Shown here piece by piece: positions 35,401 to 43,947 of a DNA stretch of 64,000 bases (within the stretch, counting starts at the first letter, position 1; each line of letters starts with the position of its first letter). The position numbers were made by a program, and so were the translations under genes. Location: positions 1-64,000 of the forward strand of contig JALHRR010000010.1 in the NCBI GenBank assembly GCA_022841345.1, in the 5' to 3' direction. The DNA comes from Saprospiraceae bacterium (GTDB taxonomy: Bacteria; Bacteroidota; Bacteroidia; Chitinophagales; Saprospiraceae). The notes below the pieces were generated by a model. The model saw only the letters and a list, made by a program, of their open reading frames with translations, had not been told where the DNA came from and did not search any database.

Positions 35401-36150
35401 TTTGGGGCTTTCGGAGAGTGTCTATTTTCAATATGAAGAGTCATAAATCAAGAGGACACATTACCACCTCTTGTGAAAATAATAATAAAATAAAGCAATT
35501 TTCGCTGAAAAAAAATCTTCATTTTCTTCATCTTTTTTCTTCAAAAACTGCTTTTCAGGCGAAAAAAATGATAATGAGATTCAAAATGAGTCAAAAAATC
35601 TTTTCAGCGTATCCATTCATATAATGGATTTGATGGGGTAAATGTATGATTTCTGTTTGGAATAGAGAGGTGCAGAAGGTCAGAAATTATACGTTGATTT
35701 GTCTATATATTTATATGAAGTTCATTCCACTTAAGAAAGTCTTTTTCTTTTGTGCATTATTCATGGCATTCCGAATGATGATTTTAAGGTACTGCTTATT
35801 CAATGCTTTCTCTACTTTTGGCTTGATCCAAAAGTAGCAAAAGATCAAGGCTGTTTAAAATTTCCTTGTTTTCTACGCTGCTCTTCACCCAGCGCATGCA
35901 AAGCCGCTCGCTTACAATGAATCCAACTTGTACTAGAATCTTGAATAAAAACTTTTTGCCGCGATAATCGAAGCTTATTCCTTAGCTCGACTTCTGTGCC
36001 TGCTTGTTTGTCGTCAAATTCAGCTTGACAACTGTGTTTCAAGCAGCTTGAAAAGCTACGGAAATTTTAAAAGGCCGGGTTTAACAGCCAAACAGCCGAA
36101 AGAATATCAGTGATATATTGTCGATTAACCGTGTAATACACAAACTTCGT
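35401..36150. repeat. Spacer with partial dispersed element (plus-strand copy of 16.5-kb block)
   Basis: Two open frames (85 codons at 35367-35624, 63 codons at 35646-35837) have no recognisable content and the second runs into a repeat; I do not call them. From about 35811, CTACTTTTGG/CCAAAAGTAG (10-bp stem 3 equivalent) is followed by CAAAAGATCAAGGCTG, GCGCATGCAAAGCCGCTCGCTT and, from 35978 to 36090, a block shared with 16765-16880. Confidence 0.6.
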
Positions 36151-36167
36151 AGGAGTTTAACATGGAT

Positions 36168-36390
36168 AACCCCGTGCAAGTGAAACGCAGCTCGGGGTCA
36201 TTAGGCACACCTAAAAGAACTCCGAAGGTGTTCAATGTCCTATGACAACTGAAAGTTTTTGCTTGGTTGATAATTCCATTTTAGCCCTTCCATTGTTCCC
36301 TGTCTCATTCTCTCCATTTTGTTGAACACCTTCGGAGTTCTTTCTTAGGGACATTCTTACCCCGGGTTACACTGCGTTCACCCGGGGTTA
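36168..36390. repeat. 223-bp nested inverted repeat, copy 1
   Basis: Outer arms AACCCCGTGCAAGTGAAACG and CGTTCACCCGGGGTTA are roughly complementary. Inner arms are a perfect 22-nt inverted repeat (36214-36235 with 36322-36343, core GAACTCCGAAGGTGTTCAA) around an 86-nt centre. It is nearly identical to the copy at 36534-36756. The arm words also occur near 12.5 and 37.1 kb. Confidence 0.85.
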
Positions 36391-36533
36391 TTTATTTTAA
36401 ACACCTATCGGTGTTTTAAGAAATTTTTCACATCAATTTAAGGTAAGCAAGGCATGTCTGTCAATTCACCGCACAATCAAAATACTTCCTGCTGCTTCGT
36501 GACACTCATACTCCGAAGGAGTTAAATGTAAAT

Positions 36534-36756
36534 AACCCCGTGCAAGTGAAACGCAGCTCGGGGTCATAAGGCACACCTAAAAGAACTCCGAAGGTGTTCA
36601 ATGTCCTATGACAACTGAAAGTTCTTGCTTGGTTGATAATTCCATTTTAGCCCTTCCAGTGTTCCCTGTCTCATTCTCTCCATTTTGTTGAACACCTTCG
36701 GAGTTCTTTCTTAGGGACATTCTTACCCCGGGTTACACTGCGTTCACCCGGGGTTA
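36534..36756. repeat. 223-bp nested inverted repeat, copy 2
   Basis: Same length as the first copy, 366 bp downstream. I count three base differences in 223. It has the same inner 22-nt inverted arms and the same centre. No transposase gene is nearby. Confidence 0.85.
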
Positions 36757-37275
36757 TCGAGGTTTAATGCCTTCCGGCATATTTCAAGTTCATATCACAT
36801 GATTACTTTTAATAATATTGATTTACCCCTCCGGATTTCATTTCTTCCATTTGACGCTCATTTATAAAAACACCATCAGGAGTTTTCACCACCTCATTTG
36901 GCTCGTTTCGCGGTCTCTGACCCGAAACACATCGTCTGCAAGTCTCCGACTTGTACTATACTTGGCTTATGCTCCATCGCTACTACACTATCAATCATTC
37001 TGGCACTATTTCTTATTTCCCCGAAGCGGGTAAAATGTAAATACCCCGTGCAATCGCAGCGCAGCTTGGGGTAGCTCGGGGTAGAATAGCCCCCACAAAG
37101 AACTCCGTAGGTGTACAATCAAAAGGCTGTTTTTCGGCTGTTCAATCTGAAAACTGATCCCCAAAGCTTTGGGGACTGAAAACTGACATCTGAAATCTTC
37201 ATGCCCCGCAGTGTTACTTAAAATCGAATGTCAACATTTCGGGGACGGGGTCTAGAGCAAAATTATCCAACTTTC
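36757..37275. repeat. Spacer with further REP-like words and the 18-bp palindrome
   Basis: No gene. CCCCGAAGCGGGTAAAATG, TACCCCGTGCAATCGCAGCG and AAGAACTCCGTAGGTGTACA (about 37020-37120) are a worn third version of the repeat. GGCTGTT occurs at about 37123 and 37134. TCCCCAAAGCTTTGGGGA (37158-37175) is flanked on both sides by CTGAAAACTGA, as at 5.4 kb. Confidence 0.65.
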
Positions 37276-38691
37276 TTAATCCGGAAATATCTTCCCCGGA
37301 TTCAGAATCCCTTTCGGATCAAATACCGCTTTAATTCCTTTCATCAGATTCAATTCCACCTGATTAAACATAATAGGCATATAGTTTTTCTGAACATAGC
37401 CGATACCGTGCTCGCCGGAGAGGGTTCCATTCAAGGATTTAACTACCTGAAAAATTTCAACGATCCCATCCTGAATCACATTATTCCACATTTCGTCTGA
37501 TAATTCCTCTTTTACGATATTTACATGAAGGTTACCATCACCTGCATGGCCATAACATACTGAGCGGAATCCATACTTTGCTCCTATCTCTTTCACAGCT
37601 CTGAGCAATGTTGGTAATTCCGCCCGGGGAACGACAGTATCCTCTTCTTTATAAATAGAGTTGAGCTTGACTGCATGTGCGACATTTCTCCTTAAGCGCC
37701 ATAGTTCCGTTTTCTGTGCATCATTGTCGGCGAAGAGGATTTCACCACATCCAAAGCCCTCTACAACTTCTGTTATCTTTTCACAATCAGAAAATAGCTG
37801 ATCCATGTGATTGCCATCCACCTCAATCAATAAATGAGCCTGGACTTCTGGGCCGATATCCAACTGAACATCCTTGAGATATGCCACTGCCCAATCAATA
37901 GCTTCCCTTTCCATGAACTCCAAAGCAGATGGAATCACTCCGGCTCTGAATATTGCAGATACAGCAGCACAGGCATTTTCTGAAGAATTAAATGGTACTA
38001 ACAAGAGCAGGTTAAAAGGAGGATCCGGTAATAATTTTAGGACTATTTTGGTAATGATTCCTAAGGTTCCTTCACTACCCACCATCAGTTGGGTGAGATT
38101 ATAACCAGTAGAATTTTTCAGGGTATTGGCTCCTGTCCAAATGATTTCACCATTAGGAAGTACTACCTCCAGGTTTAGAACATAGTCTTTGACTACTCCA
38201 TACTTGACAGCTTTTGGGCCACCAGCATTAGTAGCCACATTCCCGCCGATGAAACAGATTCCGCGGCTGGAAGGATCCGGTGGATAAAAGAGACCGTATT
38301 CTTTTACTTTATTTTGCAGAACTTCTGTGATAACTCCAGGCTCTACAGTGACTTGCAAATTTTTCTCATCGATCAGAAGAATTTGATTGAATTTTTCCAT
38401 TGAAATCAACAAACCAGCCTTGACAGGTAATGCTCCTCCTGCTAATCCGCTTCCAGCTCCCCTAACAGTAACATATATGTTGTTCTCGTTGGCATAGCTC
38501 ATGACTTTGCTGAGTGCTTCTACTGTATGGGGTATAATAACTGCATCAGGAAGAAACACAAAATCCTCAGTCTCGTCATGACCGTATTTTGCCAGCGCTT
38601 CCGGATCTGAATAAATAGTAATATCGCCGGAGAGCATTAAAACTTCATTAAGGTCAGGCTTAATTGACAGGCTTTCTAAAGTAGAATTCAT
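37276..38691 (-). CDS. FAD-linked oxidase, GlcD / D-lactate dehydrogenase type
   Basis: 471 residues. FAD_binding_4 domain: VTVRGAGSGLAGGALPVKAG near 74-93 is the FAD pyrophosphate loop, and CFIGGNVATNAGGPKAVKYG near 146-165 the second FAD contact. The C-terminal FAD-oxidase domain ends with the conserved YGHAGDGNLHVN (near 370-381), GEHGIGYVQKNYM and DPKGILNPGKIF. Such enzymes oxidise D-2-hydroxy acids (glycolate, D-lactate, D-2-hydroxyglutarate). No Fe-S partner subunit is adjacent, so the D-lactate type is favoured. Confidence 0.92.
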   Translation of the reverse strand: MNSTLESLSIKPDLNEVLMLSGDITIYSDPEALAKYGHDETEDFVFLPDAVIIPHTVEALSKVMSYANENNIYVTVRGAGSGLAGGALPVKAGLLISMEKFNQILLIDEKNLQVTVEPGVITEVLQNKVKEYGLFYPPDPSSRGICFIGGNVATNAGGPKAVKYGVVKDYVLNLEVVLPNGEIIWTGANTLKNSTGYNLTQLMVGSEGTLGIITKIVLKLLPDPPFNLLLLVPFNSSENACAAVSAIFRAGVIPSALEFMEREAIDWAVAYLKDVQLDIGPEVQAHLLIEVDGNHMDQLFSDCEKITEVVEGFGCGEILFADNDAQKTELWRLRRNVAHAVKLNSIYKEEDTVVPRAELPTLLRAVKEIGAKYGFRSVCYGHAGDGNLHVNIVKEELSDEMWNNVIQDGIVEIFQVVKSLNGTLSGEHGIGYVQKNYMPIMFNQVELNLMKGIKAVFDPKGILNPGKIFPD

Positions 38692-38777
38692 TGCTTATTT
38701 TCTCGGGAGTTGCAACTGATACAACTTGATTAAAGATGTGATTTCAGTGCAAAGTTAAGCTATAAAATAATGCGCTA

Positions 38778-38860
38778 TCAATCAAAAGGATTTTTGAATG
38801 CAGGATTATTTATAAATGCAGTATCGGTGAGGGTATTTAGAAACTTAATCAACTTATCCT
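38778..38860 (-). pseudogene. 3' remnant of a di-heme cytochrome c peroxidase gene
   Basis: The last 26 codons before the stop at 38778 read KLIKFLNTLTDTAFINNPAF then KNPFD, closely matching the C-terminus of the peroxidase at 42274-43392 (FLLTLTDSTFITNPEFSNPFD). The codons upstream in the same frame (to 38975) have no heme motif or peroxidase similarity and run into the outer-membrane gene. So only the tail of a third peroxidase gene survives at the end of this cluster. Confidence 0.7.
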
Positions 38861-38907
38861 TTTCAGAAGCTGAGACAAGGATAGCCCAATAAGATGAATT
38901 CTTCTTT

Positions 38908-39828
38908 TTACAACTCATGAAAATATTGAATAGAAAATAAACCAGTTGGATAGGGCTGATTTTCGGGAAGTACATTTTTAATTGGTTTTAGATATTGAAC
39001 ACTGAATATAGATTGCTTATACTTTATATCAAATCTTAAAATTCCATAATTCACTCTGCCCCCTGTATTTTCTTCAAGCTCAGAAAACAAGCTGTCCTTT
39101 TCAATAATATCCCAGCGCATACCCAGATTTAAATTAAACTGGATTGAGCCGACATTTGACATGTAAAACCCTTGAATTGAGTTATTATAAGTATTACCCC
39201 AACTATAACCCAGTTCATTTGTACTGAAAAAATGCATTTGGGATTCTGCTTGTGCCCCCCAATGTTCATTATGTATAAAGAAATTTAGCGAAGGTCTTAA
39301 CCCATAACTTCCCCTTCCTACCTGGAAGTTTGGAGGCAAAATCTGGGCGTGGAGATCACGTTGTTGATATTTACCGGTTGGCAGGACAAGGCCTGCTCCA
39401 GCCCAGAGTCCTAATTTCCAATTTCCCCACTTATGGTCAATGGCTTCATAATTGAGCATGACAGACAAATCTCCCAATCCATTAATACTGGAAGTTCCCG
39501 CATCCTCCATCCTTTGATGAAACTTCAAAGGTAACTGGAAAACCAACTGCCATCTTTTTGCGAATCTTGTTCTATAATTCAAATCTAAAGAGTGCATCCG
39601 GTCTTCATAAACTCTGCTGTTCCCATTCATAGAGGCCTCAACATTATTATGAATAAACCTGTTGAACTGATAACCAGCTCCATAAAAAGGACTATTAATT
39701 CTGCTCATTACACCAGATTGCATAATGCTGATGCCGCACCCACATACATCACAAGCATTAACTTTTGATGTGGAAAAACCTGCAAATAGAAATATTAGTC
39801 CAACATAAAGTCTATATTTATTTTTCAT
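38908..39828 (-). CDS. Outer-membrane barrel protein with N-terminal CDVCGCG motif
   Basis: 306 residues. Signal peptide (about 1-25), then CDVCGCGISIM right at the mature N-terminus, then alternating beta-strand segments typical of an outer-membrane barrel (LDLNYRTRFAKRWQLVFQLPLKF, LGDLSVMLNYEAI, LGLWAGAGLVLPTGKYQQRD) ending in a terminal aromatic strand GLFSIQYFHEL. The LPTGKY phrase is common in transporter-type barrels. The Cys pair could bind a metal. Its ATG overlaps the stop of the upstream peroxidase by 4 nt (ATGA), so the two proteins are probably made together. Confidence 0.8.
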   Translation of the reverse strand: MKNKYRLYVGLIFLFAGFSTSKVNACDVCGCGISIMQSGVMSRINSPFYGAGYQFNRFIHNNVEASMNGNSRVYEDRMHSLDLNYRTRFAKRWQLVFQLPLKFHQRMEDAGTSSINGLGDLSVMLNYEAIDHKWGNWKLGLWAGAGLVLPTGKYQQRDLHAQILPPNFQVGRGSYGLRPSLNFFIHNEHWGAQAESQMHFFSTNELGYSWGNTYNNSIQGFYMSNVGSIQFNLNLGMRWDIIEKDSLFSELEENTGGRVNYGILRFDIKYKQSIFSVQYLKPIKNVLPENQPYPTGLFSIQYFHEL

Positions 39829-40856
39829 TTTTTGAATGGATAATCAGGTTTTGAATAGTATGGATTTCGAGTCAACCTGTAGTCAGTCAGCGTCGTTAAA
39901 AATTCTTTGAGTTGAAATACTTCTTCATTGCTTAAACTCATTGACTTCAATCGGGGATCAAGATTCACTATTTCTTTATTTGCAAGTGATTGATAATGCG
40001 TCAAAACTGCATCCAGATCACCCAAACTTCCATCTGTCATATATGGTGCACTAAGTGATATATTTCTGAGTGAAGGCACCTTGAACCGGTTTATGTCTTC
40101 CGGCTTTTGTGTAACTAGAGCTCTTCCCTGATCAGACACAAAATAACCATTGAAGGCAAAAGTATGATCCGTAAAAAGAGGCAAAGAGTGGCAGCTCGAG
40201 CATTTAATTTTAAACACTTCAAATCCAAGCCTTTGCGATTCATTCCTCCAGGTTTGCTTCCCGGTCTGAATACTGTCAAATGCACTATTAAATGAATTTA
40301 GTTTTGATTGGAAGGCAGCTAAGGCGAGGAGTAAATCTCTGTCAGTAATTGTATCTTTTCCTGTAAGCTCAGAGAATCTGCTTCTGTAATAAGCGTGACT
40401 ATTAAGTTTTAAATTCACCTGAGCCATAGTGATGCCCATTTCCAAACTATCAGATATAGGGGCTATCGGCATTGTCTCGAGGTGAATGATTCCACCATCT
40501 CTCATATATGATGGACTATATGAAAGATTAAACAATGGAGGACTGTTTCTCCTTCCCAATTTCCCCTGAATTCCTTTACTTAAATCACTATCATCTGAAA
40601 AGGCTAGGTCAATTTTGTGGCATGAAGCACATGAGATTGTAGAATCCAGCGAAAGCACAGGGTCGTAAAACAGTTTTCTTCCTAGTTCATACCAGTGGTA
40701 ATGCTGATCGGGATATGGAAATTCATATTGTTTTTCCAAAAAGCCTGAAGGGGTATCTTCGAAGATAGGATGATCCCCGGTTGAATTTTCAACCTGGTTG
40801 CATGAGAAAAATAGTGTGGGCACGAAGGCCCACACCAATAAACTCCTAAATTTCAT
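39825..40856 (-). CDS. Di-heme cytochrome c peroxidase / MbnH-like lipoprotein
   Basis: 343 residues. Lipobox LFFSC (Cys19), then two class I heme sites: CASCH at 76-80 and CSSCH at 219-223. RRNSPPLFNLSYSPSYMRDGG near 102-122 and VPSLRNISLSAPYMTDGSLG fit the MauG/CCP/MbnH group. In methanotrophs, MbnH oxidises a Trp of its partner MbnP; the gene just upstream is an MbnP-like protein with overlapping stop/start (TAATG), which favours MbnH function over simple peroxide removal. It acts in the periplasm or at the outer membrane. Confidence 0.9.
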   Translation of the reverse strand: MKFRSLLVWAFVPTLFFSCNQVENSTGDHPIFEDTPSGFLEKQYEFPYPDQHYHWYELGRKLFYDPVLSLDSTISCASCHKIDLAFSDDSDLSKGIQGKLGRRNSPPLFNLSYSPSYMRDGGIIHLETMPIAPISDSLEMGITMAQVNLKLNSHAYYRSRFSELTGKDTITDRDLLLALAAFQSKLNSFNSAFDSIQTGKQTWRNESQRLGFEVFKIKCSSCHSLPLFTDHTFAFNGYFVSDQGRALVTQKPEDINRFKVPSLRNISLSAPYMTDGSLGDLDAVLTHYQSLANKEIVNLDPRLKSMSLSNEEVFQLKEFLTTLTDYRLTRNPYYSKPDYPFKK

Positions 40857-41626
40857 TAATTATGAATATGATCCAGCACAAACATATTTGCTATATTATC
40901 AGCTAACTTCAAAGCATTTTCACCGGGCATATGCAGTCTGACCATATCTTTTACATTAATAGGATGCACTGTATTTTGATACATTTTGTCCACCTGAATG
41001 TGCATATGCACAGAAGGTGCTCCATCCGGGCGTGCTCTAAGATCCTGGCCAAAATTAAATGTCATTTCTCTGACAGCAGAATTCTCAGGTCTGAAACCAC
41101 CAACATGGTGGATGAACGTCTTATTATCATCTGCAATTTGCTCACAACTACCTTCAGATTTGATAAAAATATATCCAGAATTCCAACTCCAGAACATGTC
41201 ATTCGAAGGGCTCAATGCCCCTTCCTGTGCACCTGAAACATTTCTGGTAGAGTCAACTCCGAAATTAAACTTAATGTCTGTGTATTCTCCTGTTGGAGCA
41301 TCGCTGATTACAATTACCGGAGCAGTTTTTCCTGCATCAACTATGTGATAGCTTTCAGGTTGGGCCCACCAGGTTCCATTTTTAGCTTTTAGCTGAATAT
41401 TACTTATATAATATTTGAATTGCGTAAACTTAAGTGATTCACCATTAGGCAGCGTATAAATTGTAACAGAATCAGCCCTGAAGCTTTGTGTGAGAAATTG
41501 GTGATCCATCTTAAGTGTTACTGATCCTTTTGTATTATTGTGATCATCATCAACATCATGTTTGTGACAAGCGGAAATGACAAGCATTGTTGACATTAGA
41601 AATAGAAATAAAAAATTATTTTTCAT
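40856..41626 (-). CDS. MbnP-like copper-binding lipoprotein
   Basis: 256 residues from the ATG at 41626 (MKNNFLFLF, signal ending VISAC); an ATG 11 codons earlier is less typical. A HKHDVDDDHNN stretch follows the lipid-anchor Cys. The MbnP domain is recognisable from FTQFKYYISNIQLKAKNG, DMFWSWNSGYIFIKSEG (the W-x-W region next to the GYxF strand), HHVGGFRPEN and the later VHMHIQVDKMY. In studied homologues a Trp is converted to kynurenine by MbnH and helps bind copper. The gene ends inside the start codon of the di-heme gene. Confidence 0.82.
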   Translation of the reverse strand: MKNNFLFLFLMSTMLVISACHKHDVDDDHNNTKGSVTLKMDHQFLTQSFRADSVTIYTLPNGESLKFTQFKYYISNIQLKAKNGTWWAQPESYHIVDAGKTAPVIVISDAPTGEYTDIKFNFGVDSTRNVSGAQEGALSPSNDMFWSWNSGYIFIKSEGSCEQIADDNKTFIHHVGGFRPENSAVREMTFNFGQDLRARPDGAPSVHMHIQVDKMYQNTVHPINVKDMVRLHMPGENALKLADNIANMFVLDHIHN

Positions 41627-41767
41627 TTTGTGAAATTGATATTGTGAAAGTAAGTGCACATATGTACATTACTTTCCAGTTTAAAATTGAAAGCGACCTC
41701 AGCATAAGCATCCATTAGTCTGGAAAATTAATTAAATGCTCTACTCAGAAGTTATAATTAAAGTCAA

Positions 41768-42187
41768 TTAGCAGAGAATTGGCTCTTGCGGGGGTTTCAA
41801 CAATCTACTGAAATGGAATTTAGAATGCATATCAGAATACATGAAATTCCTTTGGTTATCAGACTTAGAAATAAGACTGATCGGACTGAAACTGTTCTTT
41901 GATAAGAAAACAGGTATTTCCAATTGATAAATAAAATTCGGTATGGTACTCTCTCTTTCCCTCTCCTGCTCTTTTATTTTCTCAATAGCCTGCATAAAAA
42001 AGCACTGGCCATTGCATTTTAGTTCGGGTCTGTCTTTGTTCACACAATGTTCTTCCGTGATGTTCTGTCGATTTATATGAAAATACGCAATAAATCCAAT
42101 TTTGAACATACCCGGACCAACCAAGATCAGTGCTAACAATAAACTGAAAGCAAATTTATACAAATTAATTTGAAGGTTGGTGCCCAT
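41768..42187 (-). CDS. Small membrane protein with Cys motif (possible metal handling)
   Basis: 139 residues. N-terminal membrane helix (about 10-31), then INRQNITEEHCVNKDRPELK followed by CNGQCFF near residues 39-63. This C-x2-K-x2-P-x-L-x-C-x-G-x-C pattern recurs in uncharacterised Bacteroidota proteins found beside copper or TonB genes. A charged helix (KIKEQERERES) and a tail ending KPPQEPILC follow. It lies between the two peroxidase/MbnP groups on the same strand. Function not established; copper binding is inferred from context and the Cys pattern. Confidence 0.65.
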   Translation of the reverse strand: MGTNLQINLYKFAFSLLLALILVGPGMFKIGFIAYFHINRQNITEEHCVNKDRPELKCNGQCFFMQAIEKIKEQERERESTIPNFIYQLEIPVFLSKNSFSPISLISKSDNQRNFMYSDMHSKFHFSRLLKPPQEPILC

Positions 42188-42273
42188 TCTTATTTATAAA
42201 CTAATACAAAATTATCTCTTTTGTTTAAATCATAAACTAAAATCAAATCTATTCATTTGTCAAATTCCCACCA

Positions 42274-43392
42274 CTAATTGTCAAAAGGATTGCTAAATTC
42301 AGGATTAGTAATGAATGTGCTGTCTGTCAAAGTCAGTAAAAACAGTTTGACTTTTCGTTTATGATCTTCATTCAAATTGGTTCTTTTCAAGTCACTTATT
42401 AATGGATCCTTTCTGGGATTTTCCTGACCACCGCTGCCATAATGATCCAGTACACCATCCAAATCAGAAATCCTTCCATCATGCATGTAGGGAGCCGTAA
42501 CGGCAATATTCCTTAAAGTTACAGCTCTGAATTTGCCTTTATCTGATTCGAATCCAGTAAAATTAAATCTTGTTTCGGTTTGATTTTCTTCTTCAGTTGT
42601 CAGTAGACCATTATGAAAAAAATTGTCCAGTGCAAATATCCCAATAGTAGCTTTATGGCAATGATCACATTCCGCATCTGCCAAAATACCACTTGCACCA
42701 TCAATGAACATGGTATATCCTTCGAATTCATCATTGGTCAAATCCAACAGTTCTTGTCTGATAAATTTGTCAAATTTCGAATCCGCACTTACTAAAGTCC
42801 TCTGAAATTGGGCTAAAGCTTTTGCTACCAACTCTTTCGTAATTTCTTTGTTGTTTTTTATGCCAAAGGCTTTCCTGAACATTTCATGATAGCCAGAATG
42901 CAGCTGAAGTTTCCGAATGACATTTGGCCATTTTTCATCCATTTCGTTGGGATCCTCCACAGGGTGTAATGCCTGAATTTCGAGAGTAGACACTCTTCCC
43001 TCCCAAAACAGGCCACGATTTGCAAATCCAACATTAGCAAGGCTCATTGCGCTTCGCTTTCCAACCCTTCCATCTATTCCTATGCTTTTTGCAAGTCCAT
43101 CTGTAAAAGCCAACTCTTGTTTGTGACAACTAGCACACGAAATACTGGAATCACGTGAAAGAATCGGATCATAAAAAAGAAATCTGCCTAATATTACACC
43201 TTCTTTGGTTGTAGGATTATCCGAAGGAATTTCCATTTTAGGAAATAAAGGGGGAATTAGTATAGGATGAGAAGTGGGATCAAAAGCTATGCCCTGAAGA
43301 TCAAAAAGCGGCACATCACTATTTGGATCTTCTTTTTTACAAGATGAAAAAGTAATAACCACTATGACAACAAAAAGAGTAACTATTTTCAT
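42274..43392 (-). CDS. Di-heme cytochrome c peroxidase family lipoprotein
   Basis: 372 residues. Lipobox TFSSC (Cys18). Heme sites CASCH at 86-90 and CDHCH at 242-246. RSAMSLANVGFANRGLFWEG near 113-132 and LHPVEDPNEM near 142-151 are classic bacterial CCP features, and TLRNIAVTAPYMHDGRISDL near 300 is the second-domain motif. The C-terminus LTLTDSTFITNPEFSNPFD also appears as an orphan fragment at 38.8 kb. First gene of the minus-strand cluster; the Cys-motif membrane protein follows after 86 nt. Confidence 0.92.
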   Translation of the reverse strand: MKIVTLFVVIVVITFSSCKKEDPNSDVPLFDLQGIAFDPTSHPILIPPLFPKMEIPSDNPTTKEGVILGRFLFYDPILSRDSSISCASCHKQELAFTDGLAKSIGIDGRVGKRSAMSLANVGFANRGLFWEGRVSTLEIQALHPVEDPNEMDEKWPNVIRKLQLHSGYHEMFRKAFGIKNNKEITKELVAKALAQFQRTLVSADSKFDKFIRQELLDLTNDEFEGYTMFIDGASGILADAECDHCHKATIGIFALDNFFHNGLLTTEEENQTETRFNFTGFESDKGKFRAVTLRNIAVTAPYMHDGRISDLDGVLDHYGSGGQENPRKDPLISDLKRTNLNEDHKRKVKLFLLTLTDSTFITNPEFSNPFDN

Positions 43393-43947
43393 TTAACTAG
43401 TTGATTATGATAACTTGTCTTGCACAAAATGCGAGTTGTATTAACTTCATGCATAGATACGCTTATAACGCCTTTAAAGTTCAATATCATATTGTTAAGG
43501 AAGAGAAATATTGGTAAAAAGAGATTGATGGTGTGAGTTGGAGTGAGATGAGTGTGAGTGTGGGTTAGATTGAGAAGATTGTCGTGCGGGTGTTGTGTTG
43601 AAGTGAGTGAGTGTGTGAAGATTGATGGGATTGAGATAAATCAAGCCCATTTCAACAAGTTAGGGACATGCCTACATATGTTTCGGGTCATGAGACCGCG
43701 AAATGGGTGAGGAAATTGAAATTCGGCTTTTTTTAAATTTGATGTTTTAATGGCTGTTCGGCTGTTTCATGCACCAATTCACCAACTCTGCAATTCGGCT
43801 GTTAATTGGCTGTTCAACTGGCTGTTAATTTTCAACTTTCCTCTTTCAACTTTCAACTAAACAAGGCTGTCCACATACCCCTTTTTACTGACTACTTATC
43901 CCTATTTTGGCTGTTTCAATTTTCAACTTTCAACTTTCAATTTAGCT
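43393..43947. repeat. Low-complexity spacer, GT-rich then GGCTGTT words
   Basis: No gene. About 43525-43640 is rich in GAGTG/GTGTG and contains GAAGATTGATGGGATTGAG, the reverse-complement style of the G-poor spacer at 22.1-22.4 kb. From 43735 come GGCTGTT at about 43753, 43760, 43799, 43811, 43823, 43864 and 43908, and TTTCAAC tandem words (about 43830-43945). Confidence 0.6.

Noticed and set aside
35367-35837. Two frames of 85 and 63 codons in the 2.2-kb spacer
   Set aside because: Low-complexity, AT-rich content; the second runs into the stem-3 repeat. No family recognised.
36168-36756. Considered as a CRISPR or integron array
   Set aside because: Only two long palindromic units, no short regular repeats with unique spacers, no cas or integrase gene.
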